NCBI RefSeq assembly: GCF_011761945.1
Contig: NZ_JAASQV010000002.1
Location: forward strand, 1,054,001-1,118,000
Direction of reading: 5' to 3'
Source: Sphingomonas leidyi
Lineage (GTDB): Bacteria; Pseudomonadota; Alphaproteobacteria; Sphingomonadales; Sphingomonadaceae
DNA: 64,000 nt
Under the pieces are notes generated by a model. The model was not told where the DNA came from. It ran no database searches and saw only the letters and a program-made list of their open reading frames with translations. Below, in pieces: positions 18,036 through 25,006 of this stretch. The position numbers and the translations under genes were made by a program. Position 1 is the first letter of the stretch, and each line of letters starts with the position of its first letter.

Positions 18036-18439
18036 GCCGACACCACCGGGCCGGAGCTTTCGAGGCTCAGCGTGTAGCTGCGCTCACCGTTGAAGTCGCC
18101 GGCATAGTCCAGGCGCGTGACCAGGAAGCGGCCGGTCATCGTCTCGCCGCTCTCGAAGCTGAGCCGATAGTCGTCGAGCATGCCCGAAAGCGCATTGGCC
18201 TTCACGCGCGCCTCCGCGGCCGATCCGGTGAACACGCCTGCGCCCGACACGCTCACCGAGCGCACCCCGGCGCCGGAGAGCAGCTCGCGCCAGCCGCCGG
18301 AATCCTTGCTGGTGATCGCCACCATCTCGCCGTTCACGCTCAGCTGGGTGGTGCGCAGTCCCGCCACGGTCGCATAGACCGCCGGCGTCGCGCCATTCCC
18401 CACCTTGAGCAGGAACGCGCTGCCTCTTTCCGCCGCCAT
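18032..18439 (-). CDS. Major tail tube protein (GTA gp9, TP901-1 type)
   Basis: 135 residues of the TP901-1 major tail family: MAAERGSAFLLKVGNG, VYATVAGLRTTQLSVNGEMV, ITSKDSGGWRELLSGAGVRS, VSVSGAGVFTG and FNGERSYTLSLESSG. It would stack as rings to form the non-contractile tail tube. A GGAAGCGAA ribosome site precedes the ATG; 11 bp separate it from the DUF3168 gene. Confidence 0.93.
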   Translation of the reverse strand: MAAERGSAFLLKVGNGATPAVYATVAGLRTTQLSVNGEMVAITSKDSGGWRELLSGAGVRSVSVSGAGVFTGSAAEARVKANALSGMLDDYRLSFESGETMTGRFLVTRLDYAGDFNGERSYTLSLESSGPVVSA

Positions 18440-18450
18440 TTCGCTTCCTT

Positions 18451-18840
18451 TCAATATTCGCTGCGGAGCATCCGCACGCGGAATTCGCTCATCGCCGTCC
18501 AGCGCGCATCGCCGTCGCGGGCGATGCGGCTGCGCAGCAGCGTCAGGCTGGCGATCGCCCAGCCTTCCCCCAGCACCCGGGGCATCGCCTCGATCGCCGC
18601 CTCCGCCGCTCCGGCGAGCGCGCGCAGGCGGGCCGGCCGCTCGCCCGTGTCGAACAGCGCGACGGCGAACCGGCCCTCGCGTCCGGCCATGTCCTTGGTG
18701 CTCCAGTCGGCGAGCCATGCCTCCTCGACCAGGGCATAGGGCCGGGCGGCGCGCACCGGCGGCGCGTCGAACACGCGCGTCACCGCCAGCCCGGCCAGCG
18801 CCTCGACCAGCGCGGCCTGCAGCACTTCCTGCACGCTCAT
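18451..18840 (-). CDS. DUF3168 tail completion protein (GTA gp8-like)
   Basis: 129 residues with DUF3168 features: MSVQEVLQAALVEALAGLAV, PYALVEEAWLADWSTKD with the acidic/aromatic patch, and ARWTAMSEFRVRMLRSE at the end. These proteins join the head connector to the tail tube. Starts inside the stop of the 51-residue gene (ATGA). Confidence 0.92.
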   Translation of the reverse strand: MSVQEVLQAALVEALAGLAVTRVFDAPPVRAARPYALVEEAWLADWSTKDMAGREGRFAVALFDTGERPARLRALAGAAEAAIEAMPRVLGEGWAIASLTLLRSRIARDGDARWTAMSEFRVRMLRSEY

Positions 18841-18992
18841 CGTACCAGCCCTCCGATCCAGCGCAGCCGCGCGCGCAGGCGGCGGCCTTCGATCGCGATG
18901 CCGTCGTCGCGAACCTCGACGCGCGCGTCGGGCGCCGCCACGCGCACCGCCGCCGCCACGCGGCCGATCGCGCGCCTCACCGCGCCGCTCAT
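18837..18992 (-). CDS. Small connector-region protein (gp7 position)
   Basis: 51-residue basic protein with a helical first half (SGAVRRAIGRVAAAVRVAA) and a beta-prone second half. It sits exactly where gp7 (head closure) lies in R. capsulatus GTA and is locked between neighbours by ATGA overlaps on both sides, which argues strongly that it is translated. It is about half the length expected of gp7, so it may be a reduced or unrelated protein. Confidence 0.72.
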   Translation of the reverse strand: MSGAVRRAIGRVAAAVRVAAPDARVEVRDDGIAIEGRRLRARLRWIGGLVR

Positions 18993-19474
18993 GCCGCTGC
19001 CAGCCGCATACGCCGCCACGGCCGCCACAGCGCGGTCACTGCGGCCGGCGGCGCCGACTCGCCCCCGCGATGGTCGAACAGGTGCGCGGTCAGCAGCACC
19101 ACCCCCGTGGCGATGGGCGGCGGCAGGTCGCCCCAGCCCGCCGCCGCCCCGGCGCGATAGGCGACGCGCGCCCGTGCCGCCGTGCGCACCCGGCCCACTC
19201 CCTGGGCGTCGATGTCGATCGCCGCGTCGCGCCCGGCCTCGATCTCCGTCACCGGCACCGCACCCAGCGCCTGCCAATGCCGCGCCGGTTCGAGCGCCTC
19301 CGCGAAGTCGCGCGCGATCAGCACGGTGCCGGTGAAGCGCTCGGCCAGCGCCAGCGCCGTCGCGGCCAGCCCGTCGATCAGCGCGTCCTCGCTTGCCCCG
19401 GCGATCCGCAGATGCGCCTTGGCGGCTTCGCGCGCGGCCGCGATCACCGCCGCGGGAAAAGGCGGAGAATCCAT
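18989..19474 (-). CDS. Head-tail connector protein (GTA gp6-like)
   Basis: 161 residues, connector family of the HK97 gp6 type: helical start (AAREAAKAHLRIAGASEDAL), the typical LALAERFTGTVLIARDFAE, a beta central region and a helical end (IATGVVLLTAHLFDHR). It forms a ring under the portal. Start chosen at the ATG 5 bp after GGAGGTG; an ATG 12 bp further upstream overlaps that ribosome site. Confidence 0.88.
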   Translation of the reverse strand: MDSPPFPAAVIAAAREAAKAHLRIAGASEDALIDGLAATALALAERFTGTVLIARDFAEALEPARHWQALGAVPVTEIEAGRDAAIDIDAQGVGRVRTAARARVAYRAGAAAGWGDLPPPIATGVVLLTAHLFDHRGGESAPPAAVTALWRPWRRMRLAAA

Positions 19475-19500
19475 GTCACCTCCCATCGGTGTGGAGAAAC

Positions 19501-19527
19501 GGGCGCCGCCCTCCCCGAACGGCGCCC
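19501..19527 (-). terminator. Hairpin after the capsid gene
   Basis: Stem GGGCGCCG / CGGCGCCC with an 11-base loop in the 62-bp gap after the capsid gene; minus-strand 3' flank is GTTTCTCC. Possible attenuator that keeps capsid mRNA in excess over connector mRNA, as is common in tailed phages. No strong U-tract. Confidence 0.42.
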
Positions 19528-19536
19528 CGGCAAGGA

Positions 19537-20592
19537 TCAGGCTGCCGAGAATCGCAGCAGCTTGATCGCTTCCGAATTGCTCACCATCCCGCCCACGCGC
19601 TTGGTCGCGTAGAAATGGACGAACGGCTTGTTGCTGTAGGGGTCGCGCAGCACCTGCGTCTCCCCGCGTTCGACGACGAGATAGCCCGCCCGGAAATTGC
19701 CGAAGGCGATCGCCAGGCTGTTCGCCGCGATGTCGGGCATGTCCTCGGCCTCGACCACCGGATAGCCCAGCAGCGTCGCCGGCTGCCCCGCGGCGAGCCC
19801 CGGCTGCCAGAGCAGGGCGCCGTCGCTCGTCCGGAACTTCCGCACCCGGGCCAGCGTCGCCGAGTTCATCACCCAGCTCGCCCCCTGGCGATAGGGCGGG
19901 CGCAGCGCCTGGACCAGGTCGATCAGCTTCTCCTCGGGATTGGCCGCGAACGCCCCCGCCGCGCCGCTGGCGATATATTGCAGCGTGCCGAACGCGCGCG
20001 TCGCATCGCCGGCCGCGGCATTGGGCGCCGCCAGGAAGCCGCGCGGCTTGTTGACGCCGTTGCCGCCGACGAACGCCGCGCCCTCGGCCGCCGCGAACTC
20101 GCGCGCGATCTCGTCGCCCAGCCAGGCTTCGACGTCGAACGCGGCATCGTCGAGCATCGCCTGGCTCGCCGCCGGATTGGCGTAGAGATCGCCCATCGGC
20201 GGCGCGACTTCGTTGAACACCGGCGTGTCGGTCTCGTCGCGGGCCGCGGTTTCCGCCGCCCAGCCGCTCTCGAAGCCGCCGCTCGCCACCAGCTTGCGAT
20301 AGCCGCTCGACCCCACCTGCACCACGCTGGCGATCGCGCGGATCGGCGACACGCTCTTCAGCGTCGCATCGATCCGGGCGTCGAGGTCGTCCGGCACGGC
20401 ATGGGCGCCAGCGCCGTCGCTCGCGCCGCTCATCGCCTTGGCCTCGATCCCGCCGCCCGCGCGCAGGAACTGCTCGAACGCCGCGCCCGTCATGGGCCGC
20501 GCTCCGGCGAGCATCGGCCGTTCGGGCGGCAGCCCCGCCTTCTCCACCGCCTCGAAGCTTGCCTCGAGCGCGTCCGCCTTCACTTCGATCAT
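19537..20592 (-). CDS. HK97-type major capsid protein (GTA gp5-like)
   Basis: 351 residues. After a short N-terminal region (about 1-60) comes the HK97 fold: LDARIDATLKSVSPIRAIAS, VVQVGSSGYRKLVASGG, GDLYANPAASQAMLDDAAF, VEAWLGDEIAREFAAAEG, AAFVGGNGVNKPRGFL, and the P-domain end GETQVLRDPYSNKPFVHFYA then KRVGGMVSNSEAIKLL. The part before the fold would be the delta (scaffold) region removed by the protease, but it is unusually short. Start at MIEVKADALEASFE; a 74-bp gap with its own hairpin separates it from the protease gene. Confidence 0.95.
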   Translation of the reverse strand: MIEVKADALEASFEAVEKAGLPPERPMLAGARPMTGAAFEQFLRAGGGIEAKAMSGASDGAGAHAVPDDLDARIDATLKSVSPIRAIASVVQVGSSGYRKLVASGGFESGWAAETAARDETDTPVFNEVAPPMGDLYANPAASQAMLDDAAFDVEAWLGDEIAREFAAAEGAAFVGGNGVNKPRGFLAAPNAAAGDATRAFGTLQYIASGAAGAFAANPEEKLIDLVQALRPPYRQGASWVMNSATLARVRKFRTSDGALLWQPGLAAGQPATLLGYPVVEAEDMPDIAANSLAIAFGNFRAGYLVVERGETQVLRDPYSNKPFVHFYATKRVGGMVSNSEAIKLLRFSAA

Positions 20593-20666
20593 CCTCGTCT
20601 CCCGTCCATGCCAAGGGACCCGGGCGGGAGCGTCCCGCCGGGCAGAAATCCGGTCCTTCGAAAATG

Positions 20667-21035
20667 TCAGTCCAGCGCGTGCACCCGCGCCAGCGGCTGC
20701 ATCGGACTGGCGACCAGGCTCACTTCGATCAGGTCGAGCGCAGTGATCTCGCGCGGCGTGCCGCGGCTCGCCTGCTTCACCCGATAGCCGAAGGAGAGCC
20801 CGGTCACCGCGCCGCGCCGCAGCCGCTCGGCCAGCTCCGGCGCCTCGACGCACCCGATCACGCGCAGGCCCCGCCTGTCCTCGCCGATCGCCTCGATCTC
20901 GCCCACCGGCGTGCCCCGGTGCTGCCAGAGCAGCGGCACCCGGCGCGCGCCGGCAAAGGCGCCCCGGCGCACCACGTCGCCGCCACGGTCCACCGCGTCG
21001 AACACCGCGGCATAGCCGGCGAAGCGCACGCTCAC
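20667..21035 (-). CDS. HK97-family prohead protease (GTA gp4-like)
   Basis: 122 residues, compact version of the prohead protease: FAGYAAVFDAVDRGGDVVRR, catalytic His in PLLWQHRGTPVG (about residue 38), catalytic Ser in GAVTGLSFGYRV (about residue 80), and ITALDLIEVSLVASPM. It matures the capsid by cleaving the capsid N terminus. GTG start is set by its overlap with the DUF6127 stop (GTGA). Confidence 0.92.
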   Translation of the reverse strand: MSVRFAGYAAVFDAVDRGGDVVRRGAFAGARRVPLLWQHRGTPVGEIEAIGEDRRGLRVIGCVEAPELAERLRRGAVTGLSFGYRVKQASRGTPREITALDLIEVSLVASPMQPLARVHALD

Positions 21036-21337
21036 CTGAGCCAGCCCGGAAAGCCGAGCTTCACCGCCAGCCCTACCAGCACCAGCGCCGCCACCATCCG
21101 GCCGGCCCATTGAAAGGCCGCCTTGAACGCCGATCGCTTGGCATCGCGCCATGCGCCCAGCAATTCGCGCAGCTCGCTCATGTCCTTGGCGGCGCCGGCA
21201 TCCTCGAGCCCCAGCCGCGCCAGTGCCCGCTGGGCGCCCAGCGTTCCCGCTTCCTCGGCGATCGCGCGCAGCGTCACCAGCTCGGCGCCTTCGCTCTCGG
21301 CGTGGCCGATCAGCTGCGCCAGCATCTCCTCGCTCAT
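21032..21337 (-). CDS. DUF6127 protein (GTA gp3.5 position)
   Basis: 101 residues: a helical soluble part (MSEEMLAQLIGHAESEGAEL, TLRAIAEEAGTLGAQRALARL, GLEDAGAAKDMSELREL) then one C-terminal TM helix (MVAALVLVGLAVKLGF). Matches DUF6127, the small protein between portal and protease in alphaproteobacterial GTA clusters. Role unknown; a membrane-anchored assembly factor is one reading. Start at the ATG with AAGGAACGAGAG just upstream. Confidence 0.85.
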   Translation of the reverse strand: MSEEMLAQLIGHAESEGAELVTLRAIAEEAGTLGAQRALARLGLEDAGAAKDMSELRELLGAWRDAKRSAFKAAFQWAGRMVAALVLVGLAVKLGFPGWLR

Positions 21338-21382
21338 CTCTCGTTCCTTTCCGTGCCGGCCCGTTCCCCATCGGCGGGCCAA

Positions 21383-22495
21383 TCAGGGGCGCATGCCCAC
21401 CATCTCGCGTTTCTCGTCGTCGGAGAGGAAGCCGGCGGCGCTCACCTGCGCCCAGAGCCGCTCGCGATCCTCGGCCAGCGCGGTCACCTGATCCAGGTCC
21501 ACCGCCAGCGCCGCTTCCGGAAACCAGCCCGCCAGCCCCTCGGCGATCCCGCGCAATAGCTTGCCGGCCAGCGGCAGGATGGCGAGGCGCCACAATGCGC
21601 GATTGGCCTCGCGGTAATTGGCATAGGCGGCGTCGCCCGGCAGCCCGAGCAGCATCGGCGGCACTCCAAAGGCCAGCGCGATGTCGCGCGCCGCCGCTGC
21701 CTTCAGCCCCACGAAATCCATGTCGGCCGGAGTAAGGCTCAATGCCTGCCATTTCAGCCCGCCTTCGAGCAGCATCGGCCGGCCGGCATTGGCCGCGCCG
21801 GCGAATCCGGCCTCCATCTCGCGCTTCAGCCGCTCGAACTGGTCGGGTGCCAGCGCGCTGCCGTCGCCGGGATCATGGACGAGCGCGCCCGATGGCCGCG
21901 CCGCATTGTCGAGCAGCGCCTTGTTCCAGCGCGCCGCGGCATTGTGGATCGCCACCGCGCCCGCCGCCGCGCCCAGGCAGCCCAGGCCATAGTGATCGTC
22001 GACCGGCGAGAAGCTGCGCAGATGGATCACCGCCGGGCGCCCGGACGCATCCTCCGCCGCCAGCCGTGCGACATTCTCTCCCACCCGGTAGCGATAGGCG
22101 ACCGGCCAGCCGCGCGCATCGGGTTCCACCGTCACGCGTTCGGGCCGCAGCGCATAGAGCTCGCGCACCGCGCCGCCCTCGTCGGCCAGCACCTGCACAT
22201 AGCCGTTGCCGTGCAGCAGCAGGTGCGCCGCCAGCGTCTCGATCAGCGGCTGGCCGCCGGAGCGCGCCGTCACCAGCGCGAGCAGCGCGGGGTCGCTTGC
22301 AGACAGCACCGCGCTGCCCGCGCCTTCGGCGATCAGCTTCACCGCGCGCTGCGCCACCGGATTGTGGCAATAGGCTTCACGTACCTGCGCTTCGTAGCTG
22401 CGCGGCCATTCGCCGATCGCGCCCATCTGGGTTCCCGCGCGCGACAATGCCGGCCGCGCGCCTTCGCGTGCGGACTTCCGCCCGAACCATTTCAT
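21383..22495 (-). CDS. Phage portal protein (GTA gp3-like)
   Basis: 370-residue HK97-family portal: EWPRSYEAQVREAYCHNPVA, LAAHLLLHGNGYVQVLADEG, LYALRPERVTVEPD, the wing/stem part HLRSFSPVDDHYGLGCLGAA and the crown-side VPPMLLGLPGDAAYANYREA, then NRALWRLAILPLAGK. It forms the DNA gate at one capsid vertex. Start at MKWFGRKSAREG, 7 bp after GGAG. It is the first gene of the cluster in this window; no terminase gene lies upstream, where gp2 is found in typical GTAs. Confidence 0.95.
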   Translation of the reverse strand: MKWFGRKSAREGARPALSRAGTQMGAIGEWPRSYEAQVREAYCHNPVAQRAVKLIAEGAGSAVLSASDPALLALVTARSGGQPLIETLAAHLLLHGNGYVQVLADEGGAVRELYALRPERVTVEPDARGWPVAYRYRVGENVARLAAEDASGRPAVIHLRSFSPVDDHYGLGCLGAAAGAVAIHNAAARWNKALLDNAARPSGALVHDPGDGSALAPDQFERLKREMEAGFAGAANAGRPMLLEGGLKWQALSLTPADMDFVGLKAAAARDIALAFGVPPMLLGLPGDAAYANYREANRALWRLAILPLAGKLLRGIAEGLAGWFPEAALAVDLDQVTALAEDRERLWAQVSAAGFLSDDEKREMVGMRP

Positions 22496-22889
22496 GCATC
22501 GTCTCCTGAAACCCGGGTGGTCCGCCCCCCGCCGGGAAGCGGCGTGGGTTGAGAACGCAAACACGCCCTCGAGATTGTTTCTGTCCCGATACTATCCGGG
22601 ATCCCCGACTTCGCGGGGAGGGCGATGGAGACGGTTATGACGGAGAAGGATGGAGGCCGGGGTCAGCCGCCCATCCTCTTCCACAACGCCTCTCCCGACA
22701 TGAAAAGGGCCGGAAGGCGTTGCCGCCCCGGCCCGACTCGCAATTCTTCAGCGTGCGTTGCTTGTGCCATATCAGCGTTACGATGTCAATCGAAAAGTAC
22801 CTATCTGGTTCGTTGTGAGATAGGCGAAGTGGCCGGTGCGGAACGGTCCGCGCCGGCGGGTTCGAATGGTCTGCTCCGGGGTCGGCGCC
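22496..22889 (-). other. Intergenic region upstream of the portal gene
   Basis: 394 bp with no convincing gene on either strand. It holds the terminator of the eipA gene (22703-22734) and, between that and the portal start, what must be the leader and promoter of the head-tail cluster. I see no clear -35/-10 pair. Short frames on the plus strand have no ribosome site or recognisable product. No remnant of a terminase could be read in any frame. Confidence 0.7.
22703..22734 (-). terminator. Terminator of eipA
   Basis: Minus strand: nested stem GGGCCGG-GGCG / CGCC-TT-CCGGCCC with a GCAA tetraloop, then TTTTCA. It insulates the head-tail cluster from the upstream eipA gene. Confidence 0.75.
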
Positions 22890-23654
22890 CTAGAAGGGCA
22901 GCCAGCGCTTCTTCTCGCTGAACTTCATGTAGCCGGCGTTCACGCCCAGCCGCCAGCCCACGCCCAAGCGGACGGGGATCAGCACCACGTCGCCGCGCCG
23001 CAGATAGGATGCCGAGAGGCCGCCGACGAAATAGGCGCGGCCTTCGCCCTGGGGGAAGCGCTTGTACAGTTCCTGGCTGTCGTAGAGATTGTAGACGAGG
23101 ACGAACACCTTGTTGGCGTCGCCGCCCAGGTCGAAGCCGATCGACGGGCCGGTCCAATAGACTTTCCGCTGGCCTTCGACCTTGTGGAACATCATGCCGG
23201 ATCCGTAGCGCAGGCCCACGCCCACCGCGCCTGCGGCTTCGCTGCCGGCGATATAGGCGTTGGGCTGGCCCTGGTCCTTGAGTATGTCCTCGATCAGCTT
23301 GCCCAGGCCCGATGCGCCCTTGCCGAACACGCCCTCGGCCGCGCCGACCAGCTCGTCGCGCTGATAAGTGGTGGCCTGCTGGCGGGCGCTGCCGCCGGGA
23401 TTGTACGGGGCCTGGCCGGCGGGCCCCTGGGGCTGTTGCTGGGCCGGATAGGGATCGTCCTGCGCGGGCGGCGCATCCTGGCGCTGCTGCGCGGGGGCGG
23501 CATAGGGGTCCTGCGCGGGCGGCGGGGTGTGCAGGTCCGAATCGATCGCGGTGTTGGGGTCGATCGTGGTCATCTGCTGCTGCGCCGCGACGGGCAGGGC
23601 GCCCATCGCGAGCGCGGCCGTCGCCGCCGTCAACACCAGATCACGAACGCGCAT
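22890..23654 (-). CDS. eipA: EipA family envelope protein (DUF1134)
   Basis: 254 residues: Sec signal peptide (LVLTAATAALAMGALPVAAQ), a low-complexity Pro/Gln segment (about 35-90, PPAQDPY-like units), then the DUF1134 core: GVFGKGASGLGKLIEDILKD, AYIAGSEAAGAVGVGLRYG, VYWTGPSIGFDLGGDANKVF and GDVVLIPVRLGVGWRLG. EipA is a periplasmic soluble protein needed for envelope integrity in Brucella (family knowledge). Own promoter and terminator suggest a single-gene unit. Confidence 0.93.
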   Translation of the reverse strand: MRVRDLVLTAATAALAMGALPVAAQQQMTTIDPNTAIDSDLHTPPPAQDPYAAPAQQRQDAPPAQDDPYPAQQQPQGPAGQAPYNPGGSARQQATTYQRDELVGAAEGVFGKGASGLGKLIEDILKDQGQPNAYIAGSEAAGAVGVGLRYGSGMMFHKVEGQRKVYWTGPSIGFDLGGDANKVFVLVYNLYDSQELYKRFPQGEGRAYFVGGLSASYLRRGDVVLIPVRLGVGWRLGVNAGYMKFSEKKRWLPF

Positions 23655-23686
23655 GGTCGAATTACCCCAGCCCAGCAGATGCCCGA

Positions 23687-23714
23687 TCTATAGAGGGCGC
23701 GGCTGTCCCGGCAA
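23687..23714 (-). promoter_or_regulatory. Putative sigma70-type promoter of eipA
   Basis: On the minus strand TTGCCG, a 16-bp spacer, then TATAGA, ending about 32 bp before the eipA ATG. Four of six consensus matches in each hexamer. Confidence 0.42.
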
Positions 23715-23757
23715 TGAACGAGCGGCGGATTGAGTCGATTTCACGTCAAGCTGGGCG

Positions 23758-23786
23758 TTGATTGCCTGGAAACCCCTCGCTATAGC
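23758..23786 (+). promoter_or_regulatory. Putative promoter of tRNA-Ser
   Basis: TTGATT, 17-bp spacer, TATAGC, placed 22 bp before the tRNA 5' end. Good spacing and position for a stable-RNA promoter. Confidence 0.5.
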
Positions 23787-23808
23787 GCTCGCCTTCGAGC
23801 CGTTATCC

Positions 23809-23898
23809 GGAGACGTGGGTGAGTGGCTGAAACCAACGCTTTGCTAAAGCGTCATACGGGAAACCGTATCGAGGGTTCGAATCCCTCCGTCTCCGCCA
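23809..23898 (+). tRNA. tRNA-Ser (anticodon GCU)
   Basis: 90-nt class II tRNA: acceptor stem GGAGACG / CGTCTCC, discriminator G, encoded CCA; anticodon loop TTGCTAA gives anticodon GCU (reads AGC/AGU); long variable arm with a CATACGG / CCGTATC-type stem; T-arm GAGGGTTCGAATCCCTC. Confidence 0.96.
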
Positions 23899-24093
23899 CT
23901 CCTTTAAGCTCTTGATTTCCCCCGGTTTCTCCCGGACGCCCCACCGAAGTGGACGCTTGGGCGGGCAGGGTATTTCCGACTCTTCCGGCGATTCGCACGG
24001 CTCTTGGCAGTGGGATGCAAAGGGCCTAGGGGTTCGAACCATGCCCAGCTGGCAGACGAAACCTCCCGTCTTCGCCGTCGCCTAGGAAATTCG

Positions 24094-24879
24094 ATGCGAG
24101 GCGCTTCCTCCACGCTCACCGAAAAAAAGCCCCGTTCGCGCAAGCCCCGGCCGCGCTCCCTGCGCCTGCACGGCACCGTCGCCCGGACGCTCGGCGTCCG
24201 CATCGTCTCGGGCGAGATCGCGCCGGGCGCGATCCTCGACGGCGAGATCGCCGCGAGCGAGCAGTTCAAGGTTTCCCGCACCGCCTATCGCGAGGCGATC
24301 CGCATTCTGGCCGCCAAGGGCCTTGTCCATTCCCGGCCCAAGATCGGCACCCAGGTGAGCCCGCGCCGCGAATGGCATCTGCTCGATCCCGACGTGCTCA
24401 GCTGGATCTTTGCCGGAGCGCCCGACGATGCGCTGATCGAGAGCCTGTTCGAACTGCGCCGCATCGTCGAGCCCGACGCCGCCCGCCTCGCCGCGCTCCG
24501 CCGCACGCCCGAGCAGCTCGCCCGCATGCAGGAAGGGCTCGCAGGCGTCGATCGCCACGGCTTCGATTCCGAGGAGGGGCGATGCTGCGACGAAGCGTTC
24601 CACTCGGCGCTGCTCGAAGCTTCGGGCAATGATTTCATCATGTCGCTCACCAGCGGCGTCGCGGCGGCGATCGAACTGACTACCGCGTTCAAGCAGCGGC
24701 ACCTGCCCGCCCCGCACGACGCGCTGCCGGTCCATCTCGCGGTGCTCGAGGCGATCGAAGCGCAGGATGCCGAACGCGCGCACGATGCGATGGCGCGGCT
24801 GGTCGAGCGCGGCTTCCAGGACACCATGGAAGCGCGCAAACCCGCGAACGGCGCCGGCGATCGGCGCCTCGCCCGCTGA
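24094..24879 (+). CDS. FadR-type GntR transcriptional regulator (FCD domain)
   Basis: 261 residues. N-terminal winged helix (about 25-90) with GVRIVSGEIAPGAIL, the recognition region VSRTAYREAIRILAAKGLV and SRPKIGTQV; C-terminal FCD ligand domain (about 100-240) with LFELRRIVEPDAARLAA, DEAFHSALLEASGNDF and HLAVLEAIEAQDAERA whose Asp/His residues usually bind a metal and a sugar acid. Start chosen at the ATG preceded by AGGAAATTCG, not at upstream Mets. It lies 127 bp before the aldehyde dehydrogenase gene and is the natural candidate to control it. Confidence 0.93.
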   Translation: MRGASSTLTEKKPRSRKPRPRSLRLHGTVARTLGVRIVSGEIAPGAILDGEIAASEQFKVSRTAYREAIRILAAKGLVHSRPKIGTQVSPRREWHLLDPDVLSWIFAGAPDDALIESLFELRRIVEPDAARLAALRRTPEQLARMQEGLAGVDRHGFDSEEGRCCDEAFHSALLEASGNDFIMSLTSGVAAAIELTTAFKQRHLPAPHDALPVHLAVLEAIEAQDAERAHDAMARLVERGFQDTMEARKPANGAGDRRLAR

Positions 24880-24966
24880 GCGCTGTTCCGATCGTCCCGC
24901 CGCGCAACTTCGCAGGTGCGCCCGATTGCATTTTGCTATGGCGCTGCCTAAGTCCCGCAAGGGCAA

Positions 24967-24980
24967 TGTTACCGCTAACG
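24967..24980 (+). promoter_or_regulatory. Operator-like inverted repeat before the dehydrogenase gene
   Basis: TGTTACCGCTAACG, with GTTA and TAAC arms around a 4-bp centre, 27 bp before the start codon. It closely resembles the site at 30243-30256 (TGTTATCGCTACCA on the minus strand), 11 of 14 positions equal, and the general LacI-family shape. Confidence 0.45.
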
Positions 24981-25006
24981 TATATCGGAAAGACAGGAGA
25001 GCAGGC

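Noticed and set aside
9221..22495. Reading of the head-tail cluster as a complete active prophage
   Set aside because: No integrase, repressor, replication, lysis or terminase gene is present beside it and gene order matches GTAs, so prophage was not used as the call.
22549..22818. Short plus-strand open frames in the gap before the portal gene
   Set aside because: No ribosome site, no recognisable product; the region carries the eipA terminator on the other strand.
24025..24050. tRNA-like T-loop GGGGTTCGAACC after the tRNA-Ser gene, and another GGGTTCGAAT near 22858
   Set aside because: Considered as att remnants of a prophage at the tRNA. The shared core is only GGGTTCGAA, a near-palindrome, the flanks do not match, and no stem or acceptor arm can be drawn.
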